From the NCBI GenBank assembly GCA_951799425.1, contig OX637395.1, positions 1,632,501 to 1,696,500 on the forward strand: 64,000 bases of DNA. Reading direction: 5' to 3'. The notes below the pieces were generated by a model that was given only the letters and a program-made list of their open reading frames with translations, searched no databases and had not been told where the DNA came from. The stretch comes from Ilex aquifolium (lineage: Eukaryota; Streptophyta; Magnoliopsida; Aquifoliales; Aquifoliaceae). Position 1 is the stretch's first letter. Each line of letters starts with the position of its first letter. Below are positions 1-11,835 of this stretch, piece by piece. A program made the translations under genes and the position numbers.

Positions 1-3000
1 GATCCAAGTCAGGATGTCCATGTAACTCTAACCCATTTTCACTTCCTTCAGTCCTTGCATATGAGATAGAAGCCGAATCATAAACCACTTCACTAGAAGA
101 ACTAGTTGAAAAACATGAACCCACTGAAGGACTTCTCCTTGATATCCCATCCCATTCTTCTAAGTTCCCTTCTGCAGTTAACCTGCTGCGAGGTGTTAAC
201 CCTTCAGTGTAACATGGAGCGGAGAATGCAGGAAGTTTCATTCCGTGATTATCAGACATTACTCTACGATAGCCTGGAGCTGAACCATTGAGCCTTAATT
301 GATCATTCTGCCCTTCTGATACAGAGAATGATCTTAAGGAAATGATTGGAGTTGCAGCAAGTGAAAGACCTGCACCCTCTACATTGACTCCATCTGATTT
401 ACCTTCCCTATGTTGATATGGGCAGTCCATTAGAAGTCAAACTAGATAGAATTCAAGAATCATGAAATAATTACCAGAGAGAAATAGTAGCAGTTAGAAC
501 ACATGAGCATACCATTTCTTTTTTATAACTGATTGAGAATGTTGTGACCATAAGAACGTGCACCATAAATTTGTTAAGGAAGCTAAGATTTTTCCTTCGA
601 ATATTTTTCCCATAACAGAAATTTGTTGACGACTTGACGTCAACACTTAAGAATCAAAGTTTCAAGCATACCTCGTGTAAATGAGGTGGCCTTTGCAGAT
701 AAACCAAATGTGACAGAAAACAGGAGCTTGTAGGCGCACGTAGATGGCTTTTTTGGACTTAGGCTCTGTCATTTTTCTGCCATGTTAATGTAGAAGAACA
801 AGCACTCATTAGAAACCGAATATGTTTTATCCCATATTACGTTTAACAATACATGGAGGACTGCCAAAGGTTCAAGGAAACAGAGCCTATGAAGTCATAT
901 ATTTAGCACCTATCATTCTGTGCAGACAATGTAGAAACCATGTTTACAATATCAATGCTTACAAAGTGTGTGCACAATAGTCATCAGAGGCAAACATTGA
1001 ATGCAGATTATCATACCATTTAATGGATATAGAGGAGGAGGAGGAGAAAAAGGAGGTCCTAAACGAAATGGATCAACTTCGTTGATAAAAAGAACATTAA
1101 ACACCTACAATTTAGCGAAGCATATACATGAAGACGGAACAATTTGGCCTAAAAGCTGCCCAAATAAGGGACATAAAACAATTTCTTTACATTTATTTTC
1201 ACTCAATTACATTCTATTTTCAGATCAAAAGCGTGTTGCATTCTATTTAATTTTTTTTGGAAGTTATTATGTTCATATTCCTAGAGGTCCAATCACTGGT
1301 CTCCTGGATTAAAATTGTAGGAGATGGCTTGTAAGGTGAAAGCGAGGAGTGAGGAACAGACTCTAGTCTCTCTCAGTTTCAATTTCGATAGATTTAATTC
1401 CCATGACTAAAAATTGACACCATACTAGAAGAATCACCCAGAGGACTCTTCAGGTTAACTCATAATTGCTCTGTTGCCTTAACAAACCTGAAGCAGGTGA
1501 CGCATGTAAAACTACTGATCATAGAGATGATGGCTATCAAAGTCACGAAATATTTCTATGGTTCTTACTTTTACCTTGAATAGAGTCTGTCTAACGCTGC
1601 TCCCATGACAAGCTTCCTGATACCATGCTGAGATATGAGTTCCACAATGCCTTTCTCAATAGAATCTAGTTCAATGTACAGTTTCTCTGCACGCACCTAT
1701 AATAAGAAGTCACAAATGACAGATAAGAATTGAGGTTAGCCAGTGTGCTGGTTCTATATGCCAAAAGAAACTCCCAAAAATTAAAGTCATTAACTGAAAA
1801 AACAGCAGTGTGGAGCTACTTGAAAATATAAACTTTAAGCTTCAAAGGGTAAGTTTGACAACCTTTATAAGATGATATTATGTTAAACTTTAGTTTTCTG
1901 CTTATCCATGTAATTGGTCCATTCTATGCTTATCCACAGTGTCACTCATTTCCTAACCTAGTTTTCCGCAAAGTTAAGAACAATTTGTGATGTGATACCA
2001 AGTTTGCAAGCAATGAGATTCAAGAACAATTACACGGAATGGAAGAATATAAGCAAAAACAATACCCCTGCTTGGCCACAAATCAAACTATACTTGTCCA
2101 GAAGCTTATGCATATTTTGCCTCTCAAGTTCATGGTAGGCCCTGACTTCCTGTTCTTCCAGCTGAGTTATTGAAAATTTTGTGCCCACTGCAAAACAAGA
2201 TATATATATTTAGATTTGCATGTAAATAACTGTACCAACAAAAGAAATCATCTCTATCTAGTACAGAACAATTAAACAAGAGAAGCTGAAATTTTTTATG
2301 TTTACATTTATTTTGGGGGTTGGAGGATTTGTGTGTGTGTGTGTGTGTTGGGGGGGGGTGGTGCTGGGATGGGATTGGAGCAGTTGTTTGGGTTCGTGGA
2401 TGGATTGTCTCTAAAAAGAACAAAAACCACAAAAGGAATACAACTGTCCTAGTCTTGCAACGGAACAATCAGTCAGCGGTTTATACAAAAGGAACAACTA
2501 TTTTTGAACCTCAAAAACACTAAAAATTGAATCCTGGTAATCAATAGAATCTCCAAAAGAGAAGAGTTTGGTTTATTTTAAATCTTTTGCGGGTTTTTTC
2601 ACCTCCACTGCTTTTAAACCACTCCATCAGTCCATCATTTTGTCCAAGGGTTTAAGTTCCTTTTTTTAGTTTCCATAGTGAATCGGTTTATCATTTCCTG
2701 TCTACCAACTAATAAATTGGATGGAAAGTTGTAGGAACAAGAATATGCGATAGCTATACATACAAAGATATAGTAATTGGCATGACAATACATGATCCAT
2801 AGATAGCTATTGTTCTACCAACACATCAAGAGACAAATCACAACAATTAGGAGTGCAAAGCTCAATAAATGGAGTTATCCAATCCAAAACCTTAACATAA
2901 CCGAGCAATCTGTGTTGAAAAGTGTCAACAAAACAGAAAATAAAGCATATACTGAAGGAAGGGTAGAAAGAGATTACTGATGGGTATCTTCTGAGCTGGT

Positions 3001-3248
3001 TGGTGAACATGAAGGATGCAGATTTTCCTTCCTCCTGAGTTGTGTAATGCCCATTTAAGAGTCAATTCACTGTCTTTCACATCTTTCCCAACCGTAACAT
3101 ACATCTTATCTTCGATCACTCTTGCCGGCAATGGTGATTCCGCCACAATTTCACCCACACTTTCCATTATTTCTGTAATTTCAATAGTAGGGTACCTTAC
3201 TCGATTGATTTCTTGTGGATTTGCAGGCATAGGACTCACCACAGCCAT
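1..3248 (-). CDS. U-box domain protein with N-terminal USP domain, PUB33-like (5' part, runs off left edge)
   Basis: Plant U-box E3 ubiquitin ligase of the PUB32/33/50-55 type; these normally have a USP-like domain, a coiled coil, a protein kinase domain and a C-terminal U-box, about 800 residues. Exons rebuilt on the minus strand: 2978-3248, 2066-2187, 1575-1696, 672-776 and 1-407 (partial). All junctions are GT-AG and the phases agree, giving about 342 residues. The start is the ATG at 3246-3248 (MAVVSPMPANP). The USP-like domain covers about residues 48-205: KMYVTVGKDVKDSELTLKWA, then MGTKFS, LERQNMHKLLDKY, EKLYIELDSIEKGIVELISQ, RKLVMGAAL and HIWFICKGHLIYTR. It is followed by a Ser-rich linker (CFSTSSSSEVVYDSAS). 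Coiled coil, kinase and U-box would lie left of base 1, so activity cannot be judged. The family is clear; the exact orthologue is not. Confidence 0.9.
2326..2357. repeat. (GT)n microsatellite followed by G-run
   Basis: Perfect GT repeat of about ten units, followed by about nine G, inside intron 1 of the U-box gene. It accounts for the open frames seen on both strands here. Confidence 0.85.
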
Positions 3249-3445
3249 CGGTAATTATCAATTTTTCCCAACAATCAATGCCAACCCTCCCTCTCTGTCT
3301 CTCCCTCTCTTCGTATATATATATTTGTATAATACAAATCAGCAAAATTGCCCAGATATTAAATTCCCAGCTTCTTCAACCTGTGTTTTTCTCCCAATAA
3401 AAGTCTCTCTCTCCCTCATTTTTTCTTCTTCTTTGAGCTCAACGG

Positions 3446-3644
3446 AAATCGTATCTTTTCTGAAGCATTGAAGACTAAACACTGATAATCATCCGAAATT
3501 CGTCATCACTTTCGTACAAAAGGACCTCTATGAAACTGAAGCGATCGAGAAAACCAAAGAAATGACGAATCTCGAAACCTTTCTGACGAATTGAAGATTA
3601 AACCACTGATAATTACTAGAAATTCGACATCAATTTCATACAAA

Positions 3645-3652
<8 letters not shown>
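3446..3652. repeat. Diverged tandem duplication upstream of the U-box gene
   Basis: Two copies, about 3446-3530 and 3567-3652, lie about 120 bp apart. Both carry TTGAAGA, then TAAAC, CTGATAAT, GAAATTCG and CATCA, TACAAA and GGA. The segment falls in the leader/proximal promoter of the minus-strand U-box gene. No function can be assigned. Confidence 0.7.

Positions 3653-3680
<28 letters not shown>
3649..3680. repeat. (CT)16 microsatellite
   Basis: Perfect dinucleotide repeat just upstream of the U-box gene. On that gene's strand it reads as a GA repeat, a common feature of plant leaders and promoters. A second CT-rich patch lies at about 3860-3877. Confidence 0.9.
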
Positions 3681-3682
<2 letters not shown>

Positions 3683-3689
3683 GTGGGCC

Positions 3690-4564
3690 GGTAAGGGGTA
3701 GCTATGACGAGGTTGAAAAGGGGTTACTTGTCTTTGAGCTATATACATTTATATAGACACTATACATACACATACAATTCATCTATTGGGAGAAGTTGCA
3801 TAAACAAATTCCTGGCGGGCTCCATCTCCTCCATAGTCCACCCTTTGCTTCGTCAGCTTTCTCTCTCTCTCCCTCTCTCGTAGATATAGGTTACTTACAG
3901 TGGTTGAACTTCCTTAAACCCGAAGCTTCTCAGAAAGGGTTTGGAGGCCCCCACTGAAGTTAATATGATAAGATGATCGAAAAGTCGTTAAAGGAAGGAT
4001 TAGAAAGACAACGGTGCTGGAAAAATTCGTACCGCCAAATTTTATAATTTTTATGATTTATTTAATATAAAAGTTACAATTTTTATAGTTTAAATTTTAA
4101 TCTTTTTAGGTTTTTTTATAATTTTTGAGTTGCTTAGAATCGATCACCAATAACTTCAAAAAAAGTAGTAAATAATTCACAACGATCATAAATGACCCTC
4201 AAAATTAGAAAATGACCTCCAAAATTTATTATCACAAAATTTATAAATAACATTGCAATACCAAAATTAAATTCTACAAAGAAACAATGGTAAAAATCAT
4301 AAATAGTTCTTGAACTTTGTCTTCGGTTTTCAATTTGGTACATGAACTTTTAAAATTTAGTTCCTTAATTATCAATTTCGTCTCAATTAATTCATTTTAT
4401 TAATTTTCATTGTGAGATTAGTTGGAAACTAGTCAAATTTGATCTATTTTAATATTGATCTAACGGTGAAATTAGCACTTGCTTCATCACTTGGATGTAT
4501 AATTTTGTATGCTATAAAATTGACATAAATTACTCGAATTCAATTTGGTTGTGATTTTCTTTGA
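3690..4564. other. AT-rich intergenic DNA
   Basis: The first 200 bases are probably distal promoter of the U-box gene. The rest is AT-rich with no supported gene or clear repeat end. Confidence 0.5.
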
Positions 4565-5318
4565 GTAACTACCTATTTAGCCCTTAATTATACTATGTTT
4601 GTTAATCAAGCTCTAAAACTATATTTTGTGTCAATTAAATTTTTGAACTATACAATCTGACTTAATGTCAATTATACTATGTTTGTTAACTTTCACGTAA
4701 ATTCTCACGTGTGCACCGTGTAGTCCTTGAACTATAACTTAATCACTGACTCACGTGATGTGCACGTGATAATTTATGTCAAAGTTAATGGTGAATTTTG
4801 ACGAATGGTGAATTTTGACGAAAGGTTCACATTAAATAGGATTGCCTAATTCGGGGATTAAATTGATCGATTTGGCCCTTGATTTATACCATTTGTGTCA
4901 ATCAAGCAACTGACCAATGTTTTGTATCAATTTAATCTCTAAATTATGTAATTTGACTCAATGTGACCATTCCGTCAAAATTCATAGTCAACTTTTAATG
5001 GAAACTCTTACGTACACATCAAGTGGCCCCTAAACTATACTCTAACTAGGGGTAACCCGTGTATGAATGTACAGTGTAATGTGAATAGTTTTGACAATGA
5101 TGTTGGTGACCGTTGGATGAGTTTATTTGAGACCGTCGGATGAGTTTATTGAAACCTGTCTTGCTTTATATTATAAATATATTTATCACGTGTACGTGAG
5201 AATTCCTGTTAAAGTTAATAGCAAATTTTGACGGAAGGGTTATATTGAATTAGATTGCATAATTTATGGGCTAAATTAACATAAACGATAAAATTTAAGG
5301 GTCAAATAGATAATTTAC
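4565..5318. mobile_element. Compound inverted-repeat DNA transposon (MULE/MITE-like)
   Basis: The left end (GTAACTACCTATTTAGCCCT) is an imperfect inverted repeat of the right end (rc GTAAATTATCTATTTGACCC); pairing runs about 150 bp inward and includes TTCTCACGT. Inside, a right-type segment (4745-4865) is followed by a second left-type segment (4868-5045), so the order is left, right, left, right: two related elements in tandem or nested. At 5100-5160 GATGAGTTTATT occurs twice, each preceded by GACCGT(T/C)G. No coding capacity and no clear target-site duplication. Confidence 0.6.
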
Positions 5319-6213
5319 TTTTTCTGCTATTTGAGATTGTCTTGAAGATAAATCAATTAATTTTAAATACATTTTAAAGTTTTCTAATTTTTTATTTCAA
5401 CTCGTTAAAATATTATAAATCCCAAAGTAAATAGATTGTAGACTTGGTCAAAAAAAACAAAAAACCTTAGTAACAAGTTGAATTTTTAAATAAAGTTTAG
5501 ATTTTACGTGAAGCTGAAACAATTTTCTATGCAGCTCAAGTGGACTACGCAAAATATAGATCCTCCAAACAAATTGCCTATGACTAAAAATATAATAATA
5601 AGAAATGAAAGGGTTATTCATTCTGTTTGGATTGTATAGATGCCCTAAAATTATGTTACGATTCAATCCTATGTCAAAACTTGAACCAGTCAAACTCTTT
5701 AGTGGTTTTTTTTTTCGGGGGCAAATTCACTTTACATCAAATATCGCTCGTCGATTACAGAAAACTTGGATATAGCGGACAGGATGGTCACGTTTCAAGT
5801 CTTAATCGATTGATGTTAATGATTTAATTGAGATGAAATTAATAATTAAAAGATTAAATTAGGACAATTAAAAGTTTATGGGTCAAATTAAAACTAAAAA
5901 TAAAGTTGAGGGACTAATTGTGATATTTATCCTAAAAATAATAATTTTTATTACGATACCGGATTTATTTAGTGTTATTCCATAAAAATACATATCAAAG
6001 GAAAATCAAAGGTGCTTGATTGTTTGATGATTTTCCCATTATTTTTAAGTTGGTCAAATTGTATGGTTGTTAAAAAAAGATTTATATGGTTGTTATGTGG
6101 GGCCCAATGCAGAGGAATATTCCCCCGTCGGCTTTTTATCCCGCTCACAATGACATCCGTGGCGTGGTCCACGAGGACGACACCAACGTTGAGGTTGAAT
6201 TATTTTTAAAAAA
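5319..6213. other. AT-rich intergenic DNA
   Basis: No gene supported. About 6090-6190 is a less AT-rich patch that resembles in composition 6570-6720, on the other side of the MITE at 6214-6532. The MITE may have split one older sequence. Confidence 0.4.
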
Positions 6214-6532
6214 GGATAAATTATACTTACACTCCTAAACTATCACTATTTTTCTATTTTATCCCTCAATTATCAAATTTTTCAAATTATACCCTCAATT
6301 AATTTTTTTATTTTACATTGCCGCAATCAAAAATTTCTATTATCTTTTTGAACTGAAATAGCTGACATGTCAAGATAAAATGAAAAAAATTACATAATTT
6401 ATAAAATAAAATAAAATAACTTAAGGAGGCAATATAAAACTAATGACATAGTTAAGGGTATAATATAAGAAATATGATAGTTAAGGAGGCAAACTAGAAA
6501 AAGAATGATAATTTAGGAAGTGTAATTTATCC
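6214..6532. mobile_element. 319-bp MITE, inverted repeats GGATAAATTA
   Basis: The ends read GGATAAATTATACTT and, reversed, GGATAAATTACACTT. Pairing extends about 120 bp on each side (CCTAAACTATCA against CCTAAATTATCA, then TATTTTATCCCTCAATTATCA against the matching right part). Flanks TTTAAAAAA and TTAAAAAAA match at 8 of 9 positions, fitting a 9-bp duplication as in Mutator-like elements, though the target is low complexity. No open reading frame. Confidence 0.8.
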
Positions 6533-6729
6533 TTAAAAAAAATTCCCCCTACTCTTACTTACTTTGTTTCCACGTGGCATCTTATTTAGTTTTTACCGGC
6601 AGTTTTCCGAGCCCCGTCATCGACTGTAATAACTGTCGTTAGCATCTGGCGGGAAGCTACGCTGCAACCCCGTTTTCGTACTGTCTGCAGATTGTTGAGC
6701 ATGTGGGGCCATACACATTAAGACACACG

Positions 6730-6950
6730 GAAAGTTTACCAACCATCAGTGGGATGGTATCAAAAATTATAATTTTTTAAAATTAAATTATAATTTTTTG
6801 AATAATAAATTATAACTTATAAAAAATATAATCACTTATGAAAATTATAATTTTCAAATTGTAATTTTAAAAAGACAAGTTACAATTGCTAAAAAAAAAT
6901 TGTAACTTCTTGTTTTAAAAGTGTAATTCTACATACACAATGCATTAATC
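6730..6950. mobile_element. AT-rich MITE fragment, same family as 15416-15754
   Basis: Starts GGAAAGTTTA and soon reads CAAAAATTATAATTTTTT, followed by alternating ATTATAATTTT blocks. The same opening occurs, reversed, at the right end of the element at 15416-15754. The right boundary is unclear. Confidence 0.5.
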
Positions 6951-7065
6951 TATGTAGAGTATAACTTTTGAGAAAATGTTATTTGAATTTAATTTCTACA
7001 CGTAATTTAGGGACCTAATTAATTACAATTGTTTAGATTAAAAGTAAATATTTTTTTTTTATATT

Positions 7066-7270
7066 ACGGTCATTAGTGTCCGAACTAGTTTACGAACATC
7101 TCGACTAATCTCCTCCCTGATCTGGTGAAGGCAGACATTTCATATCGTGACTAGGGAATTTATGAGGGAAGATAAATTCTTCATGACTAGACCCCTAAGG
7201 AAATTGCTAATTTTCGAACTCAGAATGTATGAATTTACAGTTCATCTCTATCTCCACTGGACAACCCCTT
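7066..7270 (-). mobile_element. Diverged tRNA-derived SINE, minus strand
   Basis: Decayed copy of the SINE family seen at 40806-41028 and 49544-49750. Shared order on the plus strand: CGACTAATC, TCCCTGATCTGGTGAAGGC, a GGAATTTATGAGGGA-type block, then TTCGAACTCAGA, which reversed gives the B-box-like TCTGAGTTCGAA. Confidence 0.55.
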
Positions 7271-7833
7271 GGAATTTAAAGTTCTATCTAATCTTGAAAC
7301 TCATAACTAATTCAATTGCCGTATCCAACTAAATCCCTAATTTTATTCCTAAATTCAATGTTATAACATTTCTCTAATTTTAATATTTCAAAGTACAATT
7401 GAGAATTTGAAACATTTGAAGGTGCAAATGTTATTTTCCTTGAGAATAATATTCAACATCTTTGTGTTGTGAATGTACAATTAATTCGTAACCATTGAAT
7501 ATGGTGTTGTGAATTTGTCGTAAATGAGTTTTGATGTATTTTCAAATACAAATATGCCCACAAAATAAATATAATTAGTATCTTATTATCATGTTTTATT
7601 ATTATGACCCATGATATATGTTTACCAGCAATAATTTCATGCATGAAAATACTTTAGAATACCAAAAATCGAGTAATAATCGTGTAATATTTATATTTTA
7701 AATAATTTTTTATTTGTTCCTCAATTTCTTTGATTATACAATTTAAAATAAAAGTGACAAATAGAAAATAATAGAGAGGTAGATGTGGATTATTGGAGTT
7801 GTTTGACAATAGAGAGTGTGTAACCTCAAGGGA

Positions 7834-8264
7834 TAGCTCAAGTGGTAATAAGGACTAGATATAAATCCAGACGTCCTGAGTTCGAATCTTGTCAATCTCT
7901 TAGAGTCAATCCATGTGGAATTTATCTCTCATAAATTCCTTAGTCCCGGTATGGATAGTCTGTCTTTGACCGGACCCAAGAAAGAATTAATCTAAGTGAG
8001 CTCATAAATTCCTTAGTCCCGACGTGGATGGTCTGCCTTTGACCGGACCGATGAGGGGATTAATCGAAGTGAGCTCATAAATTCCTTAGTCTCGATATGG
8101 ATGGTTTGCCTTTTACCGGATCGAAAAAGGGATTAATCAAAGTAAGCTCATAAATTCTTTAGTCCCGATATGGATAGTCTGTCTTTGACCGGACTGAAGA
8201 GGGGATTAATCGAAATGAATGCAAACTGGCCTAGACACTCTTGATCGTTGAACAAAAAAAAAAA
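7834..8264 (+). mobile_element. tRNA-derived SINE with 4 x 73-bp tandem tail
   Basis: Pol III boxes of a tRNA-derived SINE are visible: A-box TAGCTCAAGTGG at 7834-7845 and B-box GAGTTCGAATC at 7878-7888. A 73-bp unit beginning CTCATAAATTC starts at 7928, 8001, 8074 and 8147; each carries TTAGTC(C/T)CG, GATGGT- or GATAGT-type bases, and TTTGACCGGA. The element ends in an A-rich tail at about 8253-8264. Other family members here carry the unit once, so this copy's tail has expanded. Confidence 0.8.
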
Positions 8265-10980
8265 TGTGTTGTTTGAGTAGTCTGACATTTAAGAAATCGT
8301 GTATAAATAGATTATATATATAAATTAGATCAAAATATATACTTTTATACTTTTAACCGTAGTATTAGATAAACTTGGTAAGAGTTAGGCAATAAAAAAC
8401 ATCATATTTCTTAAATAGTTACATAGGTAAGGCAGGTCACCTCATGAAGGAGCAGATCACGTGATGAACTTTGACAAAAGGGTAGTACGTACAAGATATC
8501 TTATCAAAACCAAATCTTATGGAAAAAAACGACACTTCTAGAAGAAAAGGAAACCAAAGGTAAGGAAAAAAAACAAAGAAATAATTTATTTTTTCTTGAA
8601 AAAAAAGTTTGAACGAAAATTAAAACATACTAGACAATCTTATCGTCATTTTGAATAATTGATTCTCATACTCGACCTACTCCAAATTTAACTTATTGAG
8701 AAAAATATTCTAATGATTGAATAAATAGAGCCGTATAACATAACGAATGTTGAAAACTCTGCGTAATGCTCATATTCTTAATGAACAGACAAATAGAGAA
8801 AATTCATTCTCTTTTCTATAGAGAATATCGGTAGAGCGTCGTGATATATAGGGCATTACTTGCTTGCTTGACTTTTTTTTTTTTTTACCTTTCTAATCAC
8901 TTGTTTTATTTGTACAGAAAAGAGTTTTGCTTGTTTCGTGTAAGGACGGAACCAGAATTTCATCTTGAGAGGACCAAATAATGGGATAACCATGTATTTT
9001 TATTCAACGTGGATCATTCAATTATACCGTGAAAGTACCCAACAATCAATACCTAATTGGATTGTTGAGATACCTAATTAGATTGGTATCTTGGATTGTT
9101 GTGATACCTACTTGGATTGTTGTGAGTACTTATCCGCCCATATGCCAATGAAGTCAAACTTGGCGAGAGAAGAATTACATTGTCGGTGGCCAAGTACTAA
9201 GCAAGTCCAACGAGCATCTCGATGCATTGAATGTCAATTAATCTTAGTTATGATAAAAAAAAATAATGATTTAATCTTACTTGATTTGAACCATACACAA
9301 GTTTATTTGACAATGTGTGGTATTATTAAGGATTCACATCTCGTCTAATATTGAACCCTTTTGGAATTAGTTTTTTTGGGTGCGAATCATAAGTTTAAAA
9401 AGTGAAATAAAAAAGTTAAAATTAGAAGAATTTTTAGAACCGTTTATAGTATTTCCAAAAAAATCGACTTTTCCTTGGAAGTTCTTGGATAAATCTCTTT
9501 TTTCAAATTTTCCTTGATTTTGATAAAAACTGTTTTTATAAAAAAAAAACTGATGAAAAAGTCTGGGTCTAAACATATTAGACTTCTTTTTCTCTGATTT
9601 TTTTTTTTTGAGATTTTCAGTCAACTCCAAACAGACTCATTATATCGTTTGTCAAATTTTCTTAATAGTGCATCATTGTGTCAATATCTATATATTTTTA
9701 AAAATTTCTTTTATTTGTAGATCACTTCTTGTATATTAGTGAAAGATCCATTTATATATTATAAGTCCACTTGAATTTACAACAAGTAAGCTATTAAGAA
9801 AAAAAAATATTGAAAGAGATTTCATAGATTTTCTTTTTTGAAAGAGATTCCATAGATCACCTACTAACTCATTATATATGAGCCTTCAAAATATATTTAC
9901 TTTGATTTCGATAGGAGTGTTGGACTTGCATTATAAATTTTTGGATACCTACTAAGGTTGAACAAGTAACCTTGTATATATACAAAAATAAAAAATAAAA
10001 AAATAGAAGATATGGGGGTCTAAGGAGAATGTTCCCTTCTTGATTTTGGACCAATTCCAAGATTCTTTTCAAGGGCTTATCTAAGGCAATTGTTTAATTA
10101 AAATCCTAAGTATGCCACCTATATGATGGTCAAACAATAGTTCTAAATATCAAGAATAACAATGCATATTAAGTCAACAAACTTAAAAAACTAAGTTAGG
10201 TATTTAAAAGAGTGCATTTTTTTCTTGTATAAGCAAGCAAAAAAAAATAAAGAAGTACTTCAAAGATTGACAACTTCATAAAACCCTAACAAAAATGAGT
10301 CAAAAGCATATCATAGATAACTCAAGATCTTGCGAATCTACTCTAGAGATCATTACTAAGAATTTATCCAGTAATTACCCGATATACATAAGACGAGAGA
10401 TTAAATGTGTTCAGAAAGATTAATTATATAACTGAAGAATCCAAATACCTTGTACTTAGGGCAAAAAAATAAAATAAAATTGGTGCCAACCCAACCCTGT
10501 GGGTGATAACAAGAGAGTGAATAACGAATAATCCTCCAAACAAAAAAAGTGATGCAGTCCCACTCAAGCGAGTGAGTGAAAGACGTGCAAGAGTGCTAAT
10601 TTGACTCACGAACGATCAGCAAGTGAAGGACAATCCTTTTTGTGCCAATACTATTGCGAGACTAGTACTTGGCAGTTCACGAGCAACATATAAACTAAGG
10701 TTGTCCATCACTCCCCCGCATCCCATTCTTAGAGTACAAAGCATGGAACTAAATATTGAATTTATGTGTATACTTTTTGTAGACCTCACAAAATAGAATG
10801 AGCAATCACTAGTCATTCAATGGAGTAAATATTGGGTACAATAGTAATATCATGTCACAATTTAATAATAAACCTATAAATAAGTAAAGTAAACCCTACT
10901 TTTTCATATTAATTATGATACCATGTGACAATTTTGTCACCGTTATCTATCTATCTATATATAGATATAGAACAAACAAT
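8265..10980. other. Intergenic DNA, no gene supported
   Basis: AT-rich. At about 9056-9125 there is a short imperfect tandem based on TTGGATTGTTGTGATACCTA. A segment at 8943-9000 (GGACGGAACCAGAATTTCATC) resembles common dispersed plant repeats. About 10480-10830 is somewhat less AT-rich but has no open frame with recognisable content. Confidence 0.45.
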
Positions 10981-10986
10981 TTCTTT

Positions 10987-11347
10987 GGGCATCTTCAACC
11001 CTGATTCAAATTTAGACTCAAATTTAAATTTGAATAAAAAAATCTAAAAAACTTACTCCAACCCTTACTCAAACTTATACCAAATCAAATGAGACTCTTT
11101 TTTTTACTCAAATTAAGGGAGACTCAAATCTTTACACAAATCTTTAATGGTGAGATTTCATCATCTTTTAAAGATCCAATGATCATATTTACTCTCATTT
11201 AATTTTGGGTTTACCCTCATTTAAATTTAAGTTTCTCCTTCTTTAAATTTGACTTTGTCCATTGGAGCCCTTTGTATCAAATTAAGTTTTTTACTCAAAT
11301 ACTAACTTAAATTTGAGTAAAAATTTGAGTCATAATTGGAGATGCTC
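10987..11347. mobile_element. MITE with GGGCATCTTCAACC / GAGCATCTCCAA ends
   Basis: The left end GGGCATCTTCAACC pairs with the reversed right end GAGCATCTCCAATT; inside, ACTCAAATTTAAATTTGA-type blocks pair over about 50 bp. These GAGCATCTCCAACC ends are common in plant non-autonomous DNA transposons. No clear target-site duplication, so the superfamily is open. Confidence 0.7.
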
Positions 11348-11628
11348 TTAGTGAGATATTTTAAGAAGTTTTCACTTCTTAGTTTCTAATTTTATAAAAT
11401 CTTCAATTATTTAATTAGATTTCAAAATTTTCTTCAAATTATATTTTGACATGTGTTACTTATAAGTATTCATCCTTTTCCCACTAATTGCTCACTATCT
11501 ATTTAAAAATTTATTTTTACTATTTCATAATTTTTTTTATCTTACTTTTCAAATATAAGAATGAGAAAGAAAAAATAATTAAGAAAAATAGCTCATAAAT
11601 CCTGTGCATCACATGGGTGGGACCTCTA

Positions 11629-11835
11629 GTAGTTCAAGAGATAGCATGAATGAGCTGTAAATTCATATATTATGAGTTCGAATCTTGACAATCTTTTAGG
11701 ATTGGGCCGTAATAGATTTATTTCTCATGAATATCTTAATTTCGGTGTGAATGATTTTTCTTTAACCAAATTGAAGATAAAATTAATTGACATCAGTGTA
11801 AGTTGATCCAGACACTCATATTTTCTTCTTCCAAT
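11629..11835 (+). mobile_element. Diverged tRNA-derived SINE
   Basis: Same family as 7834-8264. It has an A-box-like AGTTCAAGAGATAGCATG region, B-box GAGTTCGAATCTTGACAA, then ATTTCTCATGAATATCTTAA, a weak TTTAACCAAA block and CCAGACACTC near the end. Single-copy tail, clearly old. Confidence 0.65.

Noticed and set aside
2130..2523. Open frames on both strands over the GT repeat
   Set aside because: Made by a GT microsatellite and intron sequence; His/Thr or Val/Cys repeats only.
3016..3471. 151-codon plus-strand open frame
   Set aside because: Lies antisense to exon 1 and the leader of the U-box gene; the minus-strand reading has clear USP-domain content and this one has none.
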